IMG/VR virus record: IMGVR_UViG_3300002514_000092
Coordinates: 1 to 37,387 of that record
DNA: 37,387 nucleotides
Source: a virus
Reading direction: 5' to 3' (one strand)
Positions 6,620 through 12,544 of the stretch are shown here, piece by piece; positions within the stretch are counted from its first letter, which is position 1, and each line of letters begins with the position of its first letter. Below the pieces are notes generated by a model. That model made no database searches. It had not been told where the DNA came from and saw nothing but the letters and a program-made list of their open reading frames with translations. A program made the position numbers and the translations under genes.

Positions 6620-7316
6620 AATATAACTTACACATAGCCTTTAAGGCTGGCTCTTTGAAAGAATTGAAAGATACACCCATGTTCTCGGGTTATAAAATTC
6701 AGGTGGAATTACTGGCCCCTGTACATTGGCGAAAGCTAATGATAGAGAAAACCTTGATTGGGAAAGTAGCGTTCTTACGTTATGCCGCCCAACTAAGAGA
6801 GGGAACAAGTTAAGGAGAGTGGAATTTCCGAAGTTGTTCAGTGATTGGAAGTATGAGTCCCTATTCCGCTAGGGAAATACTACTGAAAATATCCACGGAC
6901 TTGTAGGTTCATCGTGGAAACGGGATAAGGGCAAACCAAGACGCCGAAAGGTGATGAAAGTCTTGGGAAGAGGGCTTAAGCACCCTTAGAACTTAACTGT
7001 CATTGGCAGAAGTCTCTCTGATGAAACTGGCAACAGGGTCGTCGTCCCGAAAGGGGCTATGTGTACATTCTCCCAAGGATTGGAAGCATGGCGTGCTTAT
7101 GCGGGGGGAAGTGTACAGCTTACCCAACTGAGCGCAGAATGTTAGTGACAGTAGAACGTGCTGTTCCGTGGTTTTCACGAGCCAAGAACAGGGAGAAATC
7201 TCGTGAACGGTGTTACTTGCCGGTGTGTTCACATCTAACCCGAGAAGGGGACAGGCTCAAAAGGCTTGATGGTCATGAGAATTAAGGCGCCCGGGAATGC
7301 GGGGCGCTTTTTTTTT
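6620..7316 (+). ncRNA. Candidate large structured non-coding RNA, about 700 nt
   Basis: This stretch lacks credible genes but holds many perfect hairpins. AGCC 6635-6638 pairs with 6644-6647. AGTAT 6850-6854 and TCCCTA 6858-6863 pair with 6870-6875 and 6877-6881. TCCACG 6892-6897 pairs with 6913-6918. CCAAGAC 6936-6942 pairs with 6960-6966 and encloses a GAAA-capped stem. CCC 7046-7048 is capped by GAAA. TTCACGAG 7174-7181 pairs with 7200-7207. It is more GC-rich than its surroundings, repeatedly uses GNRA loops, and ends in a rho-independent terminator. Size and phage context fit the giant ornate classes such as GOLLD or ROOL. A group II intron relic is possible, but I see no domain V. Ends are approximate. 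Confidence 0.6.
7284..7316 (+). terminator. Rho-independent terminator of the structured RNA
   Basis: GCGCCC at 7287-7292 pairs with GGGCGC at 7302-7307, flanked by AAG on the left and followed by a run of nine T. It closes the long non-coding stretch only 10 bases before the next gene start. Confidence 0.8.
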
Positions 7317-7325
7317 GAGAAAATT

Positions 7326-7535
7326 ATGCATACCGGTGACTTAGTAGAATTTGAAAATCCCATCATGTCGCCAACAAACGGTGACCCATTCTACCGGTAT
7401 GTGAAAGGCGTCGGAATTCTTATAGATAAAAAAGAATTCATAATCAACAATTCCGCATATACGACCTACTCTATCTTTACAGAGGGTGTGATAAGAAACT
7501 ATAGTAGTGCGGGATGGGATGTCATAGCTATATAA
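7326..7535 (+). CDS. Small TGDLV-type SH3-like protein, 69 aa
   Basis: ATG 7326 gives MHTGDLVEFENPIMSPTNGD, then GVGILIDKKEFI, ending AGWDVIAI. This is the family pattern (GDLV, GxGIL strand, closing W-D-V). The in-frame ATGs from 7266 are rejected because they lie inside the RNA and its terminator. Since the terminator ends 10 bases upstream, expression needs readthrough or a start inside the RNA. Confidence 0.58.
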   Translation: MHTGDLVEFENPIMSPTNGDPFYRYVKGVGILIDKKEFIINNSAYTTYSIFTEGVIRNYSSAGWDVIAI

Positions 7536-7553
7536 TTTACATAAATTCACCAG

Positions 7554-7585
7554 CCTATGTCATAAATGTCCCCCACGTGTATATT
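7554..7585 (+). promoter_or_regulatory. Putative phage promoter P2 (20-base spacer class)
   Basis: CCTATG 7554-7559 and TATATT 7580-7585 with an exact 20-base spacer; GTG precedes the -10 box. It sits about 35 bases before the tagged gene at 7621. Its -35-like box is the most divergent of the five. Confidence 0.38.
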
Positions 7586-7620
7586 TAAAACTACAACACA
7601 ACATCCCTGGAGAGTGTAAC

Positions 7621-8235
7621 ATGAGAATTACAAAGCGACAATTAAGAAGAATAATTTTGCAAGAAACAAAGCGGTTATTCGAAGATACGGTTGATACTGA
7701 ACTTGATCATCTCAAAAAGAATATAGGAGATGATATCGAGCATATTAGAGACCTTAAGGATGACATTAAAGATGATCATGAAGAGGAGCTCCATGCGGAA
7801 AAAGAGAAAGAAAGAAAAGATGAGTCGCGTCGACGGATGAAACGACAGTTACGTAATATCGTTCGTCGTGTAATGAAAGAGGAACACCAGGGATACGATG
7901 CTCGTGAAGATGAGCACTTGGCTGCGCTTCATGGTGCAGCAGCAGATCATGAACAAGATTATCATGATCGCAGAGATGATGCTGGGTTTGAAGATAGAGA
8001 TGATGCTACCCACCATGTGCATCACCATCACCACCACCACGATGACCAGGGCTATGATGCACGTGAAGATGAGCGCCTGGCAGCTGAGCATGGTGCTGAG
8101 GCAGCACACGACCAGGATTATAAAGACCGTCGTGATGATGCCGGCTTTGAGGTACGTCATGAATCTAAGCAACGGCGCGCTCTTAAAAGAAAACTAGCCC
8201 GCAAAATTCGTGAGACTCTACGAAGAAAGCGATAA
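7621..8235 (+). CDS. Doubly tagged protein with tandem repeats and a histidine run, 204 aa
   Basis: Residues 1-21 are a tag (MRITKRQLRRIILQETKRLF, then E) ending in LFE. Residues 24-70 are a charged, coiled-coil-like stretch. Residues 72-88 (RMKRQLRNIVRRVMKEE) are a second tag. Two 34-residue repeats follow at 91-124 and 144-177 (GYDAREDE, then LAA-HGA, then QDY-DRRDDAGFE). Between them, 131-140 is HHVHHHHHHH, a natural histidine run that could bind metal. The C terminus is strongly basic. The protein has a CTGGAGAG site upstream and its own promoter-like site. It is coupled to the next tagged gene by TAATG. The function is unknown; binding of nucleic acid or divalent metal is inferred from composition only. 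Confidence 0.75.
   Translation: MRITKRQLRRIILQETKRLFEDTVDTELDHLKKNIGDDIEHIRDLKDDIKDDHEEELHAEKEKERKDESRRRMKRQLRNIVRRVMKEEHQGYDAREDEHLAALHGAAADHEQDYHDRRDDAGFEDRDDATHHVHHHHHHHDDQGYDAREDERLAAEHGAEAAHDQDYKDRRDDAGFEVRHESKQRRALKRKLARKIRETLRRKR
7891..8151 (+). repeat. Two 102-base coding repeats separated by a His-codon run
   Basis: The copies at 7891-7992 and 8050-8151 encode the same 34-residue unit with a few substitutions. The spacer holds the CAY codons of the histidine run. DNA identity is moderate, so the duplication is not very recent. Confidence 0.75.
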
Positions 8236-8444
8236 TGAAAATATCAGAAAGCAGACTAAGAAGTATCATTCGTTATGTATTAGCTGAAGATAAGTCTGGT
8301 AAGGGAAAGTGTCCGGAATCCGGATGCGTCACTGACAGGGATGGAAAGTGGAGAATTATCTCTAACAAGACCGGAAAACTTTGGCCTCAGACATATGATA
8401 CTAAAGAAGATGCAGAAGATGCACTTAAGGCATATCACGCCTAA
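8235..8444 (+). CDS. Tagged protein with a small W-R-I/ISNKTGK domain, 69 aa
   Basis: Residues 1-18 (MKISESRLRSIIRYVLAE) are a tag ending in LAE. After a Gly/Lys linker with two cysteines (CPESGC), the C-terminal 35 residues (KWRIISNKTGKLWPQTYDTK, then EDAEDALKAYHA) form a compact domain. I associate that domain with other phage proteins; the function is unknown. It is a clear case of a tag joined to an independent module. ATG overlaps the previous TAA (TAATG). Confidence 0.72.
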   Translation: MKISESRLRSIIRYVLAEDKSGKGKCPESGCVTDRDGKWRIISNKTGKLWPQTYDTKEDAEDALKAYHA

Positions 8445-8473
8445 TCATCCATTAATTTAAAAATATATTCAAA

Positions 8474-8505
8474 TTCGTGCAAACTTCTTCTACTTGGTGT
8501 ATAAT
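8474..8505 (+). promoter_or_regulatory. Putative phage promoter P3 (20-base spacer class)
   Basis: TTCGTG 8474-8479 and a perfect TATAAT 8500-8505 with a 20-base spacer. It lies in an 86-base gap, 25 bases before ATG 8531. The same -35-like hexamer and -10 box recur at 11549. Confidence 0.5.
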
Positions 8506-8530
8506 ATTAATGTACCAAGAAGGAGAAGAC

Positions 8531-8839
8531 ATGCTTGACTTTTTAGACTATAATTTTGTTCAATGTGGTAATACCGTTGGATCTGGTACTGTTCTCGTAC
8601 CTCTAGAGTCTATCGGCTATGATGCCGCCGGACAACGGCAACTTTCTGTTGTTGACCGAGCCGGCCGATCTGTTGTTTATGTGGGCGGCGGCTGTACATA
8701 CTATTCTGATTCTGATGCAGGTACTAAAGAGTTTGTGGGATGGTCGTACTTTGAATCTGAGTCTACTGAGGATCCTGATGATCCCTGTGTGCAGCTTATG
8801 GTACTTTCACCTGGCTTCGATGAAGCAAACTATCATTAA
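8531..8839 (+). CDS. Hypothetical acidic protein, 102 aa
   Basis: ATG 8531 follows AAGGAG at 8519-8524 and was preferred over the in-frame ATG at 8477, which overlaps the promoter. The protein is acidic and strand-rich (VGSGTVLVPLESIGYDAAGQ, then RSVVYVGGGCTYYSDSDAGTKEF) and ends with a Pro/Asp-rich region. No family recognised. It begins the operon led by the promoter at 8474. Confidence 0.65.
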   Translation: MLDFLDYNFVQCGNTVGSGTVLVPLESIGYDAAGQRQLSVVDRAGRSVVYVGGGCTYYSDSDAGTKEFVGWSYFESESTEDPDDPCVQLMVLSPGFDEANYH

Positions 8840-8854
8840 CAATTGAGGATATTT

Positions 8855-9034
8855 ATGGGTTCACGTTATAACCAATATGGTTATCACAAAGATTATCATG
8901 ATAGCTACGGAAATGATCTCCGTGGAGGCAATGATGAATACTATGTAAAATACTGTAATGTATGCCTAAAGAAGGCGGAGCATGATGTGTGTACACATGT
9001 ATGTGTGGAGTGTTTAAATGAAAAGTGCAATTGA
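8855..9034 (+). CDS. Small protein with zinc-ribbon-like cysteines, 59 aa
   Basis: ATG 8855 follows TTGAGGAT. The N-terminal half is Tyr/Asp/His-rich. The C-terminal half has CNVC and then CTHVCVEC, a pattern able to bind one or two zinc ions. No named family. It overlaps the next gene by 17 bases. Confidence 0.58.
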   Translation: MGSRYNQYGYHKDYHDSYGNDLRGGNDEYYVKYCNVCLKKAEHDVCTHVCVECLNEKCN

Positions 9035-9251
9035 TGTAATCGTCTTTTATAAGAAAATGGAAAAAGTGCCTAATTCTCAACGCATGTTGCGTGAAATCAG
9101 GTGGCAGTATACTGATATGGCTAACGGCGGGGACGGCGGGGATCTCGGCTTCGAAGAGAACGGTGAGACCACATGTCGTGCGGTCAACTACCCAGGATAC
9201 CCGGATTCATTTTTTCAAGAAGTTTGTTCATGCTTGGGATGGAAGTGGTAA
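9018..9251 (+). CDS. Hypothetical protein, 77 aa
   Basis: ATG 9018 lies inside the end of the previous gene. The protein has a helical N terminus (IDVIVFYKKMEKVPNSQRML), a Gly/Asp loop (ANGGDGGDLGFEENG) and an aromatic C terminus ending CLGWKW. Two bases separate it from the next micropeptide. Unrecognised. Confidence 0.5.
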   Translation: MKSAIDVIVFYKKMEKVPNSQRMLREIRWQYTDMANGGDGGDLGFEENGETTCRAVNYPGYPDSFFQEVCSCLGWKW

Positions 9252-9253
9252 TT

Positions 9254-9391
9254 ATGTGGATTTTTTATTACGATATCACTTCTACATCGGCACATGTTAA
9301 TTTTGGGCCTTTTATGTCCGCCGGCATCATTCTCGGGATGATACTGGCCACAGTGGCTTACTATGGAAGGGAAAATGATGAAAATCGGTGA
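9254..9391 (+). CDS. Single-span membrane micropeptide, 45 aa
   Basis: ATG 9254 gives MWIFYYDITSTSAHVNFGPF, then MSAGIILGMILATVAYYG and a charged tail (RENDENR). One membrane span lies at about residues 19-38. It directly precedes and overlaps a GDTV-type gene, like the micropeptides at 5880, 9800 and 11146. Confidence 0.55.
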   Translation: MWIFYYDITSTSAHVNFGPFMSAGIILGMILATVAYYGRENDENR

Positions 9392-9548
9392 CACAGTAAC
9401 TCATAAAGAAGACAGCGCCCTGGGCCATGGCCGAATTGTCTCATTTAAAACTTTTCATGGTACGGTATTAGTAAAGTGGCAAAATATTAGACAATGTAGG
9501 TACCACATCCCCTCTTTTCTTAAAAAGATCACGATCCATAACCAATGA
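9375..9548 (+). CDS. Small IGDTV-type SH3-like protein, 57 aa
   Basis: ATG 9375 (or the adjacent ATG 9378) gives MMKIGDTVTHKEDSALGHGR, then IVSFKTFHGTVLVKW. This is the pattern GDTV, GxGRIVS strand, GTVLVKW strand, a convincing small barrel. GGAAGG lies upstream. The stop overlaps the next start by ATGA. Confidence 0.62.
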   Translation: MMKIGDTVTHKEDSALGHGRIVSFKTFHGTVLVKWQNIRQCRYHIPSFLKKITIHNQ

Positions 9549-9799
9549 ACCTTAAAAGGGTAAGAAATAAACTATTAAAGAATGGGTATTTACCTGAGGT
9601 CACGCATCGTCTATATGAAATATGGATTGACGTAACCAAAAATGGAACACCCATCAGCTTTAGTATTTCTGGTGGTGATATCACCGGTTCATTTAAAATT
9701 CATGGTCGCACACCTGACAGGCCTGAGGTTGATGAGTGGCATAGCGACTATAGTAAAAATCTTTCCGAAGCAATCCGATATAGCCGGGTGAAGGGATAG
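9545..9799 (+). CDS. Conserved-looking hypothetical protein, 84 aa
   Basis: Starts MNLKRVRNKLLKNGYLPEVT and continues with YEIWIDVTKNGTPISFSISGGDITGSFKIHGRTP, a well-formed alternating strand pattern. It is coupled upstream by ATGA, and the next ATG follows its TAG directly. I cannot assign a function. Confidence 0.6.
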   Translation: MNLKRVRNKLLKNGYLPEVTHRLYEIWIDVTKNGTPISFSISGGDITGSFKIHGRTPDRPEVDEWHSDYSKNLSEAIRYSRVKG

Positions 9800-9880
9800 A
9801 TGATGTTAGCATACATCGTTTTATTATCGTGGCTTGGTCTTTTTATAATAGGCAAACTGATTCATGAAGATTGGCGATAA
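9800..9880 (+). CDS. Single-span membrane micropeptide, 26 aa
   Basis: ATG 9800 immediately follows the previous TAG. The sequence MMLAYIVLLSWLGLFIIGKL, then IHEDWR, is almost entirely one membrane helix with a short charged tail. The next gene, an IGDLL-type protein, starts 5 bases later. Confidence 0.52.
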   Translation: MMLAYIVLLSWLGLFIIGKLIHEDWR

Positions 9881-9885
9881 AACTA

Positions 9886-10167
9886 ATGCATGAATCTCGA
9901 CGTCCACAGATCGGTGATCTATTAATAGTTACATGCCCCAGCAGCGTATACAATGAGAAGTGTTCATGCTACGTTGAGAATGTTACACATGCCGGAATTG
10001 TAAGAGAGATTGAGAAGGATTCGTTTGGGCACCAAAAACGCGTCATGATCATGTGGTCTAGCAAACCTCCAATTAACTACAAGGAAGAACACGGCTACTC
10101 CGGTATGAATATTCACAATATCAGAAGTGAGTTCAGGATAATTCGTGAAGGAAATGATATTCGATGA
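9886..10167 (+). CDS. IGDLL-type SH3-like protein, 93 aa
   Basis: ATG 9886 gives MHESRRPQIGDLLIVTCPSS, then THAGIVREIEK, then QKRVMIMWSSKPP. The GDLL opening, GIV strand and V-M-I-M-W strand match the family; it is longer because of a Cys-containing loop (EKCSCYVE). A TTG at 9871 in frame would overlap the micropeptide and is less likely. ATGA overlap with the next gene. Confidence 0.6.
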   Translation: MHESRRPQIGDLLIVTCPSSVYNEKCSCYVENVTHAGIVREIEKDSFGHQKRVMIMWSSKPPINYKEEHGYSGMNIHNIRSEFRIIREGNDIR

Positions 10168-10349
10168 AAGAGGGAGATCTTGTTAATGTTTATGCAATAA
10201 CAAACAAGGGGAAACAGGGCCCTGTATATACAGGGATCTACATGGGATGGGATAGATCAGATAGAGGGTGGATTGTCATGACCAATGGGGCAATAGAGAC
10301 ATTCATGAAGGGATGGTGGTCATGCGAAAAAATCCCTACAAAACAATAA
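10164..10349 (+). CDS. EGDLV-type SH3-like protein, 61 aa
   Basis: MKEGDLVNVYAITNKGKQGP, then VYTGIYMGWDRSDRGWIVMTNGAIETF. GDLV, TGIYMGW and the WIVMTNGA turn fit the family. It is coupled upstream by ATGA. It is followed by about 180 bases without a gene I can support (10350-10531), AT-rich with a T run but no clear terminator stem. Confidence 0.62.
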   Translation: MKEGDLVNVYAITNKGKQGPVYTGIYMGWDRSDRGWIVMTNGAIETFMKGWWSCEKIPTKQ

Positions 10350-10531
10350 GGATCAGATCTTAAAATACATTTCGCAATGAGGGTATATATTTTTTTTGAT
10401 GATAAAATGGTCAAACAATTTCAGTTACGGGTTATCTACAGACATTGAATATACTTAAAAATATGCAATGTCAAGATGACAGATAAAATTAATTCCAATA
10501 CTATGATTTATGTTATTTAATAGGAGCTAAA

Positions 10532-10753
10532 ATGGAAAATGATCCTTTCGAAAAGAGTCCATTCTCAAAGTACCATGCAGGATATATGGATGGTTATGAA
10601 GGCAATGACATTCAGATGCCTAGTGACAGGGATTACATGGATGGATACAAAGAAGGATACCATGATGATAGTATGGGCATGCCACAGAAATTTACACACA
10701 CTACTAAATCCAAGGATGACGTCATTAGTCCGGCGGAGTGCAGAAAGGTCTAA
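10532..10753 (+). CDS. Tyr/Gly/Asp-rich small protein, 73 aa
   Basis: ATG 10532 follows TAGGAG. The protein contains repeated YxxGYxDGY-like units (YHAGYMDGYEGND, then DYMDGYKEGYHDD), suggesting short helical hairpin repeats. The C terminus is charged. Unrecognised function. Confidence 0.6.
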   Translation: MENDPFEKSPFSKYHAGYMDGYEGNDIQMPSDRDYMDGYKEGYHDDSMGMPQKFTHTTKSKDDVISPAECRKV

Positions 10754-10758
10754 GTAAG

Positions 10759-10932
10759 ATGATCTTGTGTATTTGTGTATCTCTTAATGAAAAAGAAATG
10801 CATGATATCATTAGCCAGGGCTGCGATAACTTGGGTGATCTCAAAAAAATGACCGGTGCTGGTTATAAATGCAAAGCATGCAAAGAATTCTTAGAAAAAT
10901 ACTTTAAAGAGATGGTAAAGGATAAAAAGTGA
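10759..10932 (+). CDS. BFD-like [2Fe-2S] protein, 57 aa
   Basis: The sequence fits the bacterioferritin-associated ferredoxin (BFD) fold. C4-x-C6 comes at the N terminus (MILCICVSLNEKEM), then GCDNLGDLKKMTGAGYKC, then C38-x-x-C41, the four [2Fe-2S] ligands with the usual spacing. In bacteria, Bfd releases iron from bacterioferritin, and Bfd-like domains also occur in other Fe-S enzymes. ATG 10759 places the first cysteines as in Bfd; the in-frame start at 10738 is rejected. Stop and next start overlap (GTGA). A phage copy could affect host iron mobilisation, which is inference. Confidence 0.75.
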   Translation: MILCICVSLNEKEMHDIISQGCDNLGDLKKMTGAGYKCKACKEFLEKYFKEMVKDKK

Positions 10933-11135
10933 TTTTAGACTTTAACTTAATTAAACTTTATGATAATCTCAAAAAACTGCATGTCGATGGGGATTACGAA
11001 TCTGTAGAGGTTATGCAGGCATTAATAGAGGGATACGCGGCGGGAGATATCGATGTCGTATGGGAAGGTGGTGAACCATTATTTCAAATATCTTCTTTCC
11101 CTACTGGCCCTAGGCAACTTGAGTTAAACTTATAA
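10929..11135 (+). CDS. Hypothetical protein, 68 aa
   Basis: GTG 10929 overlaps the previous stop (GTGA). The protein is (M)ILDFNLIKLYDNLKKLHVDG, then YESVEVMQALIEGYAAGDIDVVWEGGEPLFQIS, a helix-turn-strand pattern. No family recognised. Confidence 0.55.
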   Translation: MILDFNLIKLYDNLKKLHVDGDYESVEVMQALIEGYAAGDIDVVWEGGEPLFQISSFPTGPRQLELNL

Positions 11136-11145
11136 TGATTCGATA

Positions 11146-11253
11146 ATGAGTAAAGAGCTGCTGCTATTTCTTGCATTATTTCCATGGATATCGATGGTTA
11201 TCGGCAGTATTGCAGTTATTCGAATTATAGTTAATCGACACAAGAATAAATGA
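11146..11253 (+). CDS. Single-span membrane micropeptide, 35 aa
   Basis: ATG 11146 gives MSKELLLFLALFPWISMVIG, then SIAVIRIIVNRHKNK: one or two short hydrophobic stretches and a basic C terminus. The TGA overlaps the next start (ATGA), and the next product again has a VGDLV motif. Confidence 0.55.
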   Translation: MSKELLLFLALFPWISMVIGSIAVIRIIVNRHKNK

Positions 11254-11540
11254 AGTTTCTCCGCTTTTTTAAAAGAAAAAAAATCTACGTAGGAGATCTC
11301 GTGTATTATGAAGACAATGATCCCGATCAGCAAAAAAATATACTCGAACTGATTTTGGACGCAATGCCTTCACCCAGCCATAATTCTCACATTGAAGAAT
11401 CAGCAGAAGTATTTATGTCCGGAATTGTTATAGAAATATACCGTTGTAAAGAAACCGGTAAGGATCTGGCCTTGGTCCTTACTAATACAAATCAGCATAA
11501 CTGGTATGATACTTTAAGTCTAAAGTTAATTGATGAATAA
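11250..11540 (+). CDS. VGDLV-type SH3-like protein with basic leader, 96 aa
   Basis: MKFLRFFKRKKIYVGDLVYY, then an insert (residues about 25-52), then SGIVIEIYRCKETGKDLALVLTN and ending LSLKLIDE. It is the family pattern with a longer first loop. The leader is strongly basic and aromatic, which may help membrane or nucleic-acid contact (inference). It is coupled to the upstream micropeptide. Confidence 0.6.
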   Translation: MKFLRFFKRKKIYVGDLVYYEDNDPDQQKNILELILDAMPSPSHNSHIEESAEVFMSGIVIEIYRCKETGKDLALVLTNTNQHNWYDTLSLKLIDE

Positions 11541-11548
11541 CTAGTAAA

Positions 11549-11580
11549 TTCGTGTAATTGGATCATCACGATGGTATAAT
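11549..11580 (+). promoter_or_regulatory. Putative phage promoter P4 (20-base spacer class)
   Basis: TTCGTG 11549-11554 and TATAAT 11575-11580, spacer exactly 20, TGG before the -10 box. It lies 25 bases before the GTG at 11606, in the 65-base gap between two genes. Confidence 0.5.
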
Positions 11581-11605
11581 GGAAATATAAGGTGATGGAG
11601 GCCGG

Positions 11606-12037
11606 GTGAAGAAAATTAAAAAAGGGTGTCTAGTTAAGCTTGATCCCATCAAGTGTTTTACAGAAGAACACGGGGGAGGGTTGAGATATCCTTTGACCAA
11701 CTATCGAAATGACAAGGATGGTAAAATTCCAAGTTCGCGACCAACGACGTCTGAAGAACGACAGGCCTGGCAAGAACAAAAGCGTAAGGACATTGAGCAT
11801 GCACGGGTTACCGGTAAGGATACTTTTCACATCGCTTTCGATGATGCGGGGGAATCTAGGCTAGCCCCGAGATCTAGAACAATTAATCTCCACCGTGACC
11901 GTACGTATCAGGTACTTCGGGCCAGGTGCAGGGTAGTACTAGGTTGGGGTAATCCAACTCCAGGAATGGCTAAGGTTTTGTGTACGCATACTGGTGAAGA
12001 GACATATATTAAACGTGAACTACTGGAGGTGATTTAA
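11606..12037 (+). CDS. KGCLVKL-type SH3-like protein, 143 aa
   Basis: GTG 11606, after GGTGATGGAGG, gives (M)KKIKKGCLVKLDPIKCF. Residues 20-75 are polar and charged. The C terminus has VVLGWGNPTPGMAKVLCTHTGEETYIKRELLEVI, the closing strands of the family barrel. It is a larger relative with a long polar insert. TAATG overlap with the next gene. Confidence 0.6.
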   Translation: MKKIKKGCLVKLDPIKCFTEEHGGGLRYPLTNYRNDKDGKIPSSRPTTSEERQAWQEQKRKDIEHARVTGKDTFHIAFDDAGESRLAPRSRTINLHRDRTYQVLRARCRVVLGWGNPTPGMAKVLCTHTGEETYIKRELLEVI

Positions 12038-12309
12038 TGCCTAGAACAAAGAATATCACACGATGGTTAGGTACTATTGCAGAAGAAATTGTAACCTATG
12101 AAACACACTGGGTTCAGGTCGTAGGTGACATGGTGGTAAGATGCGATCACGCAGCTAAAGAAAAGGGATTTGGGTCATGGACAACCATGTCACCAGCCAG
12201 ATCGGCTAGCTGGTATGGCAGCGGTGATCTGGTCCCCGGTATTGATCCAGTCAATTGGATTAGAGAAGACAACGTAGAAGATATTTACTGCGAAGTTGAT
12301 TATAGTTAA
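12037..12309 (+). CDS. Hypothetical protein, 90 aa
   Basis: MPRTKNITRWLGTIAEEIVT, then YETHWVQVVGDMVVRCDHAA, then SWYGSGDLVPGIDPVNWIREDN. A GDLVPG segment occurs late, so it may be a distant relative of the barrel family, but this is weak. The ATG overlaps the previous TAA (TAATG) and the gene is followed 8 bases later by the tRNA. Confidence 0.55.
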   Translation: MPRTKNITRWLGTIAEEIVTYETHWVQVVGDMVVRCDHAAKEKGFGSWTTMSPARSASWYGSGDLVPGIDPVNWIREDNVEDIYCEVDYS

Positions 12310-12317
12310 GATGCAAT

Positions 12318-12404
12318 GCCTCGGTGGCGGAATTGGTATACGCAACAGACTTAAAATCTGTCGCCCGTACGGGATTGAGGGTTCGAGTCCCTCCCGAGGC
12401 ACCA
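12318..12404 (+). tRNA. tRNA-Leu (anticodon UAA)
   Basis: The acceptor stem GCCTCGG (12318-12324) pairs with CCGAGGC (12394-12400), followed by ACCA, so the CCA end is encoded. The anticodon arm ACAGA-CTTAAAA-TCTGT gives anticodon TAA. The long variable arm (GCCCGTACGGG) is the class II form expected for leucine. The T arm is GAGGG-TTCGAGT-CCCTC. It reads UUA and UUG codons, which are frequent in this AT-rich window. Confidence 0.96.
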
Positions 12405-12507
12405 ATATCTCTTTGTTTATTATAACACCCTGGAGTGGCCATAGGGTACATCCAGAATTATTGTAGACAATTATACGGGGGTTAACCCACAAAATAACTT
12501 AAGTTGC

Positions 12508-12525
12508 TCTAGGACATGTCCTAGA
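12508..12525. promoter_or_regulatory. 18-base perfect palindrome, candidate operator
   Basis: TCTAGGACATGTCCTAGA is its own reverse complement and ends 19 bases before ATG 12545. A shorter palindrome (GGGTTAACCC, 12479-12488) and an inverted repeat (CTGGA 12430-12434 with TCCAG 12451-12455) lie in the same tRNA-to-gene gap. A dimeric repressor site is the simplest reading; an mRNA hairpin is also possible. Confidence 0.4.
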
Positions 12526-12544
12526 ACTAATGTGAGGATACTTT

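Noticed and set aside
7061-7285. Open frames inside the gene-free stretch, including 7061-7285 plus and 6993-7232 minus
   Set aside because: They have no ribosome-binding site, odd composition, and cover the hairpins of the putative RNA; the structure explains the sequence better.
6620-7316. Group II intron
   Set aside because: No reverse transcriptase ORF, no clear GUGYG 5' end and no domain V hairpin with catalytic AGC/GUU; kept only as an alternative.
10378-10449. 23-aa ORF in the 10350-10531 gap
   Set aside because: No ribosome-binding site and random-looking composition.
12318-12404. tRNA-Leu as an integration site
   Set aside because: No integrase gene and no second copy of the tRNA 3' end in the window.
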